A stretch of 64,000 nt of DNA from the NCBI GenBank assembly GCA_965153455.1, contig OZ234494.1, forward strand, positions 18,042,001 through 18,106,000, in the 5' to 3' direction. Shown piece by piece: positions 53,331 to 64,000 of the stretch. The position numbers and the translations under genes are program-made. Positions within the stretch are counted from its first letter, which is position 1. The number at the start of each line of letters is the position of its first letter. The notes under the pieces are model-generated. The model did not search any database and was not told the DNA's origin. It was given only the letters and a program-made list of their open reading frames with translations. This DNA comes from Sphagnum compactum (taxonomy: Eukaryota; Bryophyta; Sphagnopsida; Sphagnales).

Positions 53331-55480
53331 TCAATGTTTATTGAATTGCAGAACCCAAAAACAAAATTAAAGGTGGTTTTGAATGCCCATACACATGAAA
53401 ATTAGTTGCCTACGTGAAAAACTTAAGAAGTACATGAAGTTTCAAACCCAAACTTCAAACTAGAATTTCAAATGTTTGCATCATCTAAGAAGCAAAGCTT
53501 CAAACATTGAATTTCAAATTGCAAACATTGTTTTTAAAATCACCTTAGAAGTCCTTGGGAGGCAACAGTAGTGTGGCGATAAAACACATTATGATATTTC
53601 ACAATGTTTAGGGCATGTCATTGAAGGGATTCACCCACAACTTTATGTTACACATGGTTTATTTGACAAAGGCGCCACATCATAAATTCCAAAGGTAATT
53701 TTGGAAGAATATGTTCAATCACAAATGCATTCATTAAAGGAGGCAATAATAAAAATTTTGGGTATTCTCTGGGTTTTTCATGGCTATAGGCACATGTTGA
53801 GGATTTAGGGTTTGGGTTACAAGGCACAAAATCTAGAGTGTATGAAGGTGAAAAAAAGTCTTCAATTTTTGGAGACAAGACAAAATGTTTCTAATCTTGG
53901 GGGTTCAAAAACAATTTACTTCGAGAATTTTTTCAACCACCCACCAATTAAAGTTTGAAAAAAATCTCAACCCTTGACACAACATGTGAAAAATGACAAT
54001 AGCGAGAGGAGAAATATGTGTGAATCCAATGATGTTTGGGGCCAAAAATGTGGGTTTTTAAGGCTTAATTTTCACCTTAAGCTTTATGAATTCCCTCATA
54101 AATGTGTCAAAATAGGTGACTCTTAAGCTCAAATTTAAGACTTATAGTTTAGGTTTTTGAATTTAGGGTTTAAGGTTTATCCATTGATGTCCATTATCGA
54201 CTATCACAAACGTTGATTGCTTGTCAAGTATTCTTTCTTGGAAGAATCAACTTCACCCATGATAAGTCATGGTGATATCACAATGCCACAGTATAGGAGC
54301 ACCTTCAACACATGTCTGTTGAATAATTAATTAATTATGAAATTTCCATTTCATAAAATGTAAATGTTATCAAATATAAGAAGCATTCTTCTTCAATGTC
54401 CTTAACAAATTTTGTTCTTTTGAGAAAAAAATAATTTCTGAAAATTTCAGCATTTTAAATAATTGTATAATTTGTGCCAAAGTTGCCAAGGTACTATGGT
54501 GTTTTGAGTGTTCTTTTCCCTGAGCAAAATGTGAGACCATCATTTTGAAACATACCTAAACCCTAAACCCCAAATATCCTTTGGAAATAAGGTTATCCGT
54601 AAAGTCAGGCAATTAGAGGGCTAGAACGGCCAGTTTCGTCGTAATAGGGCATTAACCCTGCAATTGCGAATGAAATTTTACAAAACGAAATAACTGGGAT
54701 CCAAACTACATTTTCCACCAATTTTGGTGGTAAACTGAGTTTCATCCCCCTCTTTCATTTTTCCTATGCGCCTCCACTGCTGCTACAATGTGCATGTATT
54801 TGCACTGCTCCTACCTGTACAACTATTATAATTATTCTCGAACCTTGTGCACTAACTGCTGACTTTCAGCATTTAAGCTTTAATAAAAATTCATTATTTT
54901 GCGACACCACTGAAAGAGGGGATAAGGGGTGAAAGAGAGGGTGACTTTACCCATAACTTTAATACTTTAAGGTTTATTTCTTTGGATTTGAAAGCACCTC
55001 CTTGCAGAAAGATGCTTTGAACTTTGGCCATTCAGGTACAAAAGTATTTTGTACTCTACTTTTTTCGGCTAAACTCTCAGATCTACAACCTTCAAATTAG
55101 GGGTAGGCCCTTGTGAGCAAGCCTTTCATTATTGAAAAATTGAATAATGAAACTCTCGTAGGGTTTCAAAACTGGTAACCTTCAAATTTGTAAAACCTTC
55201 AGCTTTTATTGTGTTTGGAAAACTTTTGATGGCCGACAAGGTTAAAAATTGGTTCCGGTTTAACCCACATTGTGATTCAAATACTATATTGTTTTAGTGC
55301 TAGTTTTATATAATCAATTAAAAGTTGTGAGCAGTGGTTTTCTTTCATTTTTTAATATATTTTTTGCAATTTTGGGATTTGCTCAAGTGATGATCATCCA
55401 TAAATGTATTTAGCCAAATTTGGTGATATTCAAAATATGGAAGTAGAAAACCGTAAGCACATTTTGGCATGGTTAGCAAA
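53331..55480. other. AT-rich intergenic DNA, no gene seen
   Basis: No recognisable coding frame. The ORF on the minus strand at 53648-53878 has no familiar motif. Confidence 0.5.
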
Positions 55481-55484
55481 TTGG

Positions 55485-55720
55485 TTGTGACGGTAGTGTA
55501 AGGCACTGCTGTCTCAGTGTCTTCTGGCCCTCATCGTGAGGCTCTGCACTCAGTTACGATAGCCCGGATCAAGCTCCAGATTCATTTCCGGCTAAAGCCT
55601 GTCGAACAGCCTGGATCGGGTTTCGAACCTTGCAATATTTTTGGACCTCTCCAGTCCCAGAGGCCAGAGAACCATCCCTTTACCTTGAAGTGGCCAGCAC
55701 TGGTCCACGCATCCAGAAAT
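55485..55720 (-). repeat. Probable tRNA-derived SINE (Au-like), minus strand
   Basis: A GC-richer island. Read on the minus strand it has GGCCACTTCAAGGTAAAGGG followed by a Pol III B-box AGGTTCGAAACCC (about 55617-55629 on the plus strand), then a unique body with GGCTTTAGCCGGAAATGAAT. The GGTAAAGGG plus GGTTCGA arrangement recalls plant Au SINEs. Ends are not precisely defined. Confidence 0.5.
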
Positions 55721-57118
55721 TTTTTTTTAAAAATAAAAAATTGTAGCATATCACAAATATAGATTCAGAATGAATTAGATTTTTGAATTTTGGAATAATT
55801 TTTGGGGAAAAAAAAATTGGAGATTTCTAAATTTTTCTTTCAAATACACAATCTACATTACTGGTGTTTATTAATTTTGGAATAATTTTTGAGAAAAAAT
55901 CGGAGATTTAAAAAAAAATCTTTTCAAATAAACAATCTACATTACTTGTGTCGGTCATACTTTATTATTATTATTATTATTTTGCATTCTTAAAAGAGAT
56001 TTGTAACCAATATTGTATCGGGGAAGGCATTGCCCCCGTGAGGGCATTATTATGCTCGGGAGCTGAAGGCTTGCTCCGGGCACATTATGCCCTCACATTG
56101 GTGACGAGGCCTTCCCCAATGTAATGAACGAGAATCTCCTCAGCCACAATGTACACAGCTAAGGTTGATCTGAACCAACCGTCGATATATTCCGTGCCAG
56201 CAAAATGGCCTCGTCACCCCCAAAAAAAAAGAAAAAAAAAAAGAAGAAGAAAAAAGATTATGCAAAACCTCCCCCACTCCAGGCCATTTACCGAGTAGGA
56301 GATTCCACTCAGGTACGTCCCCCCCAATAACAAAAGCGACTTTTTGCATAACCCACACTTGGAGAAAACCCATGCAACACATACACTCTCTAAGCAACCA
56401 AAAGAGTTGGCCGCCCCAAAACTCAACACTTGGCAAAATCAGAATGCCATTTAGACTACAATTTTCTGCACGGAATGGGATCAAAACATGCAAGTTCATG
56501 AAGCAATCACTTCCGCCCCCTCCCCCCCTCCTCCCCATTAGAAGAAACATTTTCCCAGGCGGTCATTTTTTGGAGTGTCGTGCACTTTTGTTTAAACCTT
56601 TAGGAGAGCATATGCCCAAAGCATATAACAAAACCCAGAAAGTTTGTGACCCACACTTGGTTAATCAATTTCCAAGTGGTTGAGGAGGTCTGATAAGACC
56701 AACATTGTTGTTGTTGTTGTGGAGATGAATTGGAAACTTTCCACTTAACTTCGCTTTAGGGGGATACAATCCGGGTCAGTATTTATGCACTAGCATAAAT
56801 AAGCTGTAAAATTTCACTTCACGAGCATTGATTCAACCCTAATTGGCAAATTTTTGGTTTTCAATGCACCACATGAACATAGAATGGGGAGAAATTTTTT
56901 ACCTCGGGTATCTACAGACAAAGGTTATACCATTAAGGTGCATTCACACTTGATGTTTAGTCTGTGTCAAATGAAATCTAGGTGGCACCTAATGTTAAAT
57001 GGGCAATAGCTTAATGTTAAGTGAATGTTAGCTTTAACATAATATAATGGTTATGGTAAGTGAGTGTAAGTCATGAATGACTAGCATGGTGTTAGGGGAC
57101 TGAACACTAAAGTCACTA
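55721..57118. other. Intergenic DNA, no gene seen
   Basis: An (ATT)n run lies at about 55965-55981. Short repeated phrases AATTTTGGAATAATTTTTG(A/G)G flank about 55790 and 55875. ORFs around 56140-56683 are shadows of purine- and pyrimidine-rich DNA. Confidence 0.5.
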
Positions 57119-59374
57119 CAATAAACTCTCTCTAAACTAATACTGTGTAAACTAATATTCTCTCTAAACTAATATGCGGGCACAGGCCCGTGGCGGGCCT
57201 CATACTTAATCTAATAATTCTCCATAAATTGATATTCAATATTTTTTTCCGGTCCCATAGCATTTTATAAAGTAATACATTATACATATGGCACCAAAAA
57301 AGCAATGAAATCAAAGGAAACACCTTCAAAAGTACAGAGCTAGATGCGCTGGAAGAACCTATCAATATTCCTTTGTACCAACTGCTTTGTCCTGATCATA
57401 CTCACACTGTCCTTCATCTTCTGTGAGGCGGCAACGAATGGAATACCCGAGTCGTCTTGTTGCATCCAGAACCTCTCCAGCATCTCAACCATTCTGTAGG
57501 CTTCAGCAGCATTCACTACAAGGAGCTCCTGGCTGTCATCTGCCTCATCGTCGTTGACTTCCACCTGTAGGCCTGACCGTTCCTGGAGTTGATCCTCGAT
57601 GACGTCGTCCACATCGGGTGTGTAAGCAGTGACCTGCTCCTCTAGGTAGTTCAGCAGATTCCTGATGTCCATTAGGTTATGATAGTAGAACTGCCGAATT
57701 TGCGACTCGAGGTCTTCAATGACTTCTAGATCTAGTGGGCACTCCTCACTGGCATCAATGACTAGCTCCTCTGTTGAGCGGATCTTGCAGTGGCGGAAGC
57801 AGTTGAAAATTGTTTCCGGCTTCACTTCGTATGTCCAGGCTCGAACGGCCATCTAAATGGCACAGAGGATGTCGATCTTCTCAAGGTCGATGACATTGTC
57901 TTCCAAGCGCTACAGAAGAAGCCGATTGAAGCGACGACGGTAGTACGCCTTGAAGTTGCAGATGATCCCAGCATCGCATGGCTGGATCTTCAAGGTTGCG
58001 TTTGGGGGCAGGTAGAAGATTGTGGTATTTCTCGGCTGGATGTGGTTGGGAAGCTGATCAAAGGGAATGTGGCCACTGAAGTTATCCATGATGAGGAGGA
58101 CCTTGCACCCTAAAACATGGAGGTCAAACCCCCTGAGCCACTCCAAAAAAATTTCCCGCGTCATCCAAGCGCTGGAGTTGTTTCGGTACTGGCACCCAAG
58201 CGTGTTCTTGTTTATGTTCTTGAAACAGCGCAGGTTCTTATACTTTCCAATGACCCAAAGCGGGAGCCTATCGCTACCATCTCCATTGCAGCAGATGGCG
58301 AGAGTGATCCGCTCCTTGTTCTGCTTACAGCCCTCGAGCTGTTTGCTTGCAAGAGAGTTAACAGCCTGGAAAACAATCACAATCAATTATATCATGTTTA
58401 GACATTTATAGTAGACAAATCTGAACTTACAGTACCTGCATCCGATAGAAAAGTCCAGTTTCGTCCACATTATAGATGTCCTTCCACGCATACTGATCCA
58501 GGACGTCACGTATGGCTGGAAGGGTGTTGGCAAGAGCAGCCATGTCGACAGAGCCACTTTCGCCGAAGCGGCGGTAGGACCTAATGTCATGGCGGGACTT
58601 GAACGCCTCAAGCCAGCCACTTGAAAATTCGAAGGGCTCATGCCCAGGATAGAGCCGATCCAGAACCTTCGTTGCACTCTCTCTGACAAGCTCACCACTC
58701 ACATTTGCCCGCTCCTGGTTTGCCCGAAACCACTTGACCAGCGCGGACTCCATTTCCGGGTACCTGACTGTCCGCTGGTGCTTGGCATTGAGGTTGGTCT
58801 CATTGTCAGACTTGGCGAGAATCTCAGCCGACCGTTTCAGTGTGGTAGAGATGGTAGCTTGGCTAACTTCGATACTGTGGTTGTCTTCGAGCCATTTAAT
58901 CAGGTCTTTCTGTGAAAGCTGAGGATTGTCTCTTTTGTACTGGCAGAGAGCTATGCGGACCTTGTCCGTCATAGTGGTATGAAAAGTTCCTTTCTGCAGC
59001 ATTGTTCTGCTCCTGCTTTTGGGGAAAGGGTTTGGACAAGATTGACTAGCTGACTGCCCACAGCCCCTTTTATAGAACGAAGGAGGGTATTCTGAGAGTA
59101 CCCAGAGTGCAGCTTTCCACAACCTCACTTTCTGCCAAGATTTCTACCACTCATGTCCTATGATCTTCTACGTGCTTCTTTGATCCTCCACCAAGCTCCA
59201 CAAGGTTCCATTACCTTCCCCAATGATCCATGACCTTCTACTAACCTCCATGACCTTCCATGCTGCTCTGGCAGGTTCCGGAATGATTTTTGTTACCCCC
59301 CATATAATTTGTGTAAACTAATATCCTCCATAAACTAATATCTTTCGGCCGGTCCCAAGGATATTAGTTTACTG
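57119..59374 (-). mobile_element. pogo/Tigger-like DNA transposon (Tc1/mariner superfamily), about 2.26 kb, TSD TA
   Basis: Left end CAATAAACTCTCTCTAAACT; right end, read inwards, CAGTAAACTAATATCCTTGG. Both are flanked by TA (57117-57118 and 59375-59376). The motif TAAACTAATA recurs in both subterminal regions. The right end also contains GTAAACTAATATCC and its exact inverse within about 60 bp. A second shared block, CTCCATAAA(C/T)T(A/G)ATAT followed by CCGGTCCCA, is direct between the two ends. The element carries one transposase gene on the minus strand. Confidence 0.88.
57340..59002 (-). pseudogene. Tigger-like transposase (CENP-B HTH plus DDE_1), broken by two TAG codons
   Basis: Cut-and-paste transposase. 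Exon 1 runs from 59002 (or 58972, MTDKVRIAL) to 58436. A 70-bp GT-AG intron (58435-58366) follows; exon 2 runs to 57340. The N-terminal helix-turn-helix has LSQKDLIKWLEDNHSIEVSQ. The CENP-B-type DNA-binding domain includes ALVKWFRANQERANVSGEL and WLEAFKSRHDI. Catalytic Asp residues occur in YNVDETGLFYR, LIMDNFSGH and IQPCDAGII, a DD36D spacing by my count. Two in-frame TAG codons (57910-57912 and 57853-57855) lie 18 codons apart, just after the catalytic core. Apart from these the frame is open to the natural end, so the copy is young. The intron is inferred from splice consensus and from the coding match resuming in phase. Confidence 0.88.
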
Positions 59375-62300
59375 TAACACTAAGTGTGGATACACCTTTA
59401 GTATACTAAAGCTACATTCACACATTGTGGTAACTCAATTGTAAATTAGTGTTTAGGATTTTCAAAAAATTGTTGGGTTCACATACAAAATGTTTGTTAC
59501 CAAAAAGTATGACATGGCTGACTATGTGGCAAGTGGTGGTGGTGGTGGTGGTGTATATATTAGGGTTTAGGCTTGAAAAATACTTCAAGCTACATGTGAA
59601 AAAAAATTTATAAGGATCGATTAGATTTCTAAATTCCGAAGGTGTTTTTGTTGTAGGTGCATTATTTGTTTTCAGTTAATTGTTATTTTAATCTTTGAAC
59701 TTGGGATCCACGCTACTGTGCACTACTAGTGATGATCAACCATTTTATGTGAATATTTTGGAATGGAAATATAATTTTATTATTTATGTTGTTATGTAAA
59801 TGCAATCGCATTTGTGGCACATTGTAAATTGGTTGTTTTGGGTTGAGTCAAAATGTTATATCAATTGCATATGATATTGTGAAAAGTCTACAAGATGAAT
59901 TGTGCAATTGTTGCATGACATTTGCCTATGGATATAATAAATGATTTACATTTATGATGTTGAAAATAAGTGGATGGTGTCTTTTGATATTTTTTTGTTG
60001 TTGGTCTATTTGAATCATATATTGTGCAATGGAGGTCTAGTCTGGATGCGTGTATTTGGATTAAAATCCAAGGATTATTGTTTATGAAAACATGTTGAAG
60101 ATGATTGGTTAAGTATCTATGTATAGTTCCTATGATTGTGTATGTGTGTTGTTGATACCCTAACGATTGTAATTTTTAAACATACAATATTTGCACTATG
60201 ATTGCCAAATGTTGGTCGTTCAACTATCCATTTGGATCGAAAATAATGTTTTCATCATTTTCAGTTAACTAGAATTCTTCATGGCAATAATTGATGACAT
60301 TGTTGTCAATATTGTCATCATCTTAATCATTGTTCATAAGTAAATGTTTGTCTTTTTCTTTGTAGGATTTCAGTGGATAATTATTTTGGATGTTTTTTGT
60401 TATATTATGCTTTGGAATAGGTTCGAACATTTCCAATGATCCTTTTTTTAAGTTAGCATTGCATATGTCTTGGATAGTAATATTCCATAGGATTATGAAT
60501 TCATTTATGGATCATAAACATGATAAGGTTATGTATATGTTGTGCATATTTAAACGCATGTTGTCAAGTGATTGTCAAAGGTCTAAGTTGCCAAAAGTTT
60601 GTCCCTATGCTTTGAAGTTTATGAAACAAAATGCTAGGGCAAGAAGCAATTAATATTTATTGATTGTGAATGTTTTGGAGGTGTTTGATTTTGATATGTG
60701 ATGGTGATATTAGAAACTCCTTGATATGGATATTATTGGTATGACATTTTTAGGGAGGCCTTGTAGTTTTATGTTTTGTAATTTTATTTTATTTTGAAAT
60801 CGTTAAAAGTAACTAAAACATTTATGGGGGGATGCATTGTGATGTCTTTCTATATCCATTCAAAATTTGTCAGGGATATATTTTCAATGTATCCAATGCT
60901 TTTGTTTATAATTGTTAATTTAAATTTTCCATTAATGACTTTCATTTCTTTATAGGTTTTAAGGAAAGGTGTTAAGCATTGAGTTTTAATTGTGGACGTT
61001 GTTTGTCTTATAATGTATTTGATATCATTACATATTGGACCTTTTTTGTACGTGTTAATTGCAACAATAGTGTAACATTTTTGTTTTGATGTCAACGCAT
61101 GGATATCTATCATGTAATGGTTTATCACATTTCATAATTTGTCACGAGATACTATGAAGGTTATTGTCCCATGGATCATCATGTGGTGAAGAGGATGAAG
61201 CACAAGATGAGCTCAATTCTCTAGTTCTAGCCCTTTCAGAGGAAAAATAAAACAAGATTGAAAACTAAGAGGAAGAAAAGAGGGGGGAGGGGCTATTAAA
61301 CTAGCAAAAGGAAATTCACAAATTTCAACCATCTTGCAAGGACTCAAGAAAAACATTTTTGAAGAAAATGTGTATTCAACAACAAGATGGAAGACAAACC
61401 TATGACCCCATAAACACATTACTAGCCACAAGTCATAATCCATTGATAGCACCAAATGGTAATTAAAAAAGTTCATTGTGCTTTAAATTTGTGGAAAAAT
61501 ATTTTCAAATCTAAAAACAAGCAGTGCCAGGTGAACATACAATTGACCATCAAAAGAACGTGGCATATTAGAGCTCCATGGTGCATGAGAAAACAAAAAC
61601 AAAAAGTCAATCAAAGCTTGCGTGTGCTTTGTGAACTTCTTTGGCCAACATTGCCGGAAGATCAAGCCATAGAAGAAAAAAATCCTTGGAGGCACAAGCT
61701 CACCAAACCCTAATTAACCTACATGTCAATTATGAAAAAATATCAATAATTGGCCAACACTTGTTCAAACATGATGTGTAAACTAGAAAGCCTCCCTCTC
61801 AACTATCACAAATTGGTTGCTTGCTCAAATCCTAAAAACAACATCAAAATGATGCACAACATTACAAGAAACTGAACACAAATGTAATTCAAAGAAAAAC
61901 TTCAGCTCAAAAAAACATTTTAACACTTGTAAAAGACAGAATTGCAAAAATGATTTTTTGTTGCTTGTTGATGGAGGTGTATTCTAGAAGGTTTTGTTCA
62001 AAGTAAGTACTATGGCTTGCATCACACATGGAAACATGGGGAGCAGAATGTGTTGTCTCTTCTTCTATAACATGAATTGCGAATTTGTGTGGAAAAACTC
62101 AAAGAGAGGAAGATGAGTGATATTGAGGAGGGTTGAGAATTCAAACTTAGTTGAAGAGGAGGAAGTAAGGAGTAGGATGATGGAGAAAATTTGACTTACT
62201 AGATAATGATGGAAAAAACCAAAGTTGAGGCTAAGGGGAAGGGGTGGCCATTAGCTTCCTTGTTGCTCAAACCCAAAAAGGGTGTTGTCACCATTGCCCA

Positions 62301-63195
62301 CAAGGAAGAAGAAGTTATTGTTGCCAAGGGTTCACCAATTTACAACATATGTTACAACCAATTATTTCTTTCAATGTCATTTGATGTTGTAGTCAAAACT
62401 GTTCAAATAACTTCTACTCCCAAATTCTAATTGGAATCTTCTCTGGCATTGTTTAGGGACAACCATATGAAAAATTAAAATTTAAAAAAATTACAAAAAA
62501 TAGCACACAAAAGACTACAAAAGACCGCCCATACACTAGCTCCTCAAAATTTGGTCACTGGAATAAACTTTGATAAATTTGTGGGAACTAATTGAAAACC
62601 AATGAAATTTGATGGAAGGAATCATTTAGACTTTATTTATTTATTTAGTTGAGTGTTGTTAATTCTTTGTTCATAGAATCCCATATCATTGCATGTCTTT
62701 TCCCACAAAGGAGCATGTCTTGTGCAATCTTATTGGTTTTTCTAAAAACATTCATAGAAGTTTGCATTTGAATTTTAAGATTTTAAATTCATGAAAATTA
62801 GCTTTGGATTTGATTTTGTGGTTGGGGATTTCAATTTGGAGTGAAGTGGAAATGCATATGGGTTGTCTGGAAATAACAACTTGCATGACATAACTTATGT
62901 TTAAGTGAAAGTTAGCATGAGGATCAAGTGTTTAGCAAGTTGACATATCATGTTATATATCTAATATCATAAATTTGTATGAAAGGACTTTGCACCATGT
63001 CCATGATTTTTACATAACCAAATTCGATGGGATTGCCTTTGGATTCATTCATAGCCATTGGTTTTATCTTTTGTTCATGTTGCCTTGAAGTTTTGTATAG
63101 TTTTTCGCTAGACATCTGGTTGTTGTACTCGTACATATCTTTCATTTAGTTTTTTGTGGCACTATGATAATACTTTCTCACAAGATAGATTCATT
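59375..63195. other. AT-rich intergenic DNA, no gene seen
   Basis: A (GGT)n run lies at about 59530-59551. ORFs at 60390-60653 and 62206-62430 have no recognised motif. The rest looks like decayed repeat DNA. Confidence 0.5.
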
Positions 63196-63349
63196 CATTA
63201 CAACAAAAGGTGTCCCTGTACGCCAAGTGATTTCACTGGATTTTGAATGAATTCACTGGTTGTAGTGAACAGGGACCAGTGAAGAAACAGTGAATTCACT
63301 GGTCTAGTGAACGGGGACTAGTGAACTGCACCCACATTTTGTAGTAGTG
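63196..63349. mobile_element. CACTA-like MITE, 154 bp, TSD ATT
   Basis: Left end CATTACAACAAAAGGTG; right end, reverse-complemented, CACTACTACAAAATGTG. ATT flanks both ends (63193-63195 and 63350-63352), the 3-bp duplication expected for CACTA elements. The interior is packed with AGTGAATTCACTGG-type palindromes and two near-identical copies of TAGTGAAC(A/G)GGGAC(C/T)AGTGAA. No coding capacity. Confidence 0.8.
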
Positions 63350-64000
63350 ATTGGATCATTTCATTCTAGTTCCCTAAGTAAGGCTAGACATAGAGTCATC
63401 ATAACAACTATATAGTGTTAAAGATATTATTGTGCAAAGGCAAAAATGCACAAATTCTCCAAATATTTGCCTCCACAATGACATTAACCTCACTTTGTAA
63501 GCTATATATCATTCATGTAACTCCATGTTTTAACCTTCAAATTCCAAACATGACCAAACCAATCTTCACACATAGAAAACATGCCTTCAAAGCATGAAAG
63601 TTTAAACTTCATGGAAAACAAAGATGGTTGTTTTATTGCAACTCTTTCGGGAACTTGTGATATTCACAATTGAATGAACTCCTTTCTACATGTACATGCA
63701 AGTAGCTTGTTACTATGATTTACGATGAAGGTGATGATATGACATTTTGCATGAGTGACATTCACAACATCATGACACACTCATTGTTTGTGTTACATTC
63801 AAAGTGTTGTTGTGGAATATTCTTTATGTAAACTCATGGGCATATTTTTTATGTATGTAGAACGGTTAAAAAACTAAATATTGTGTGATACATGTTTTGT
63901 GCAACTAAAAAGGCCCATAATCTTCAAATTTGTGAATACAAATGCTCATAAGTATAAATTAGGAACTCTTTTAATTAAGGATTTTATCATCTTCCAAATT
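63350..64000. other. AT-rich intergenic DNA, no gene seen
   Basis: No recognisable gene or repeat ends. Confidence 0.5.

Noticed and set aside
57790-58922. Plus-strand ORFs over the pogo transposase
   Set aside because: Antisense shadows; the minus strand has the full helix-turn-helix and catalytic motifs.

Overview
The window is nuclear DNA of a land plant. Three multi-exon genes with GT-AG introns sit in AT-rich DNA full of decayed transposons and simple repeats. A plant-type aspartic proteinase with the swapped saposin insert and a plant-family DHHC S-acyltransferase fix the lineage as green plant. The MASE1-type hybrid histidine kinase and an almost intact pogo/Tigger-like transposon make me lean towards a non-flowering plant (moss, lycophyte or fern). 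The species cannot be fixed from the sequence alone.

Layout. 1-2.9 kb: intergenic. 2.9-7.7 kb: aspartic proteinase (+, 13 exons, about 498 aa). 8.8-9.7 kb: decayed Ty1/copia fragment. 10.1-12.3 kb: two MITE-like elements with inverted ends and target-site duplications. 12.3-29 kb: long gene-poor stretch with minisatellites and a probable SINE. 29-30.85 kb: long leader/promoter region. 30.86-35.47 kb: DHHC S-acyltransferase (+, 10 exons, about 771 aa). 37.77-44.76 kb: MASE1 hybrid histidine kinase (-, 8 exons, about 1153 aa), convergent with the acyltransferase. 45.2-46 kb: a minisatellite-bearing repeat whose relative lies at 36.2 kb, so the kinase gene is bracketed by two copies in direct orientation. 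47-51 kb: broken PIF/Harbinger transposase whose intron and upstream flank are made of degenerate TTTAGGG-like repeats, itself interrupted by a solo LTR with a clear 5-bp target duplication. 51-53.3 kb: diverged direct repeats. 55.5 kb: probable SINE. 57.1-59.4 kb: pogo/Tigger-like DNA transposon with TA target duplication, one intron and two TAG stops. 63.2 kb: 154-bp CACTA-like MITE with ATT target duplication.

The three host genes show no sign of forming a pathway. The proteinase should act in the secretory/vacuolar system, the acyltransferase at endomembranes, and the kinase as a membrane sensor feeding a phosphorelay. The most unusual gene is the kinase: a bacterial-type MASE1 membrane sensor joined to a full transmitter and receiver inside an intron-bearing plant gene. 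All exon boundaries were placed by hand from reading frame, splice consensus and protein-family conservation.
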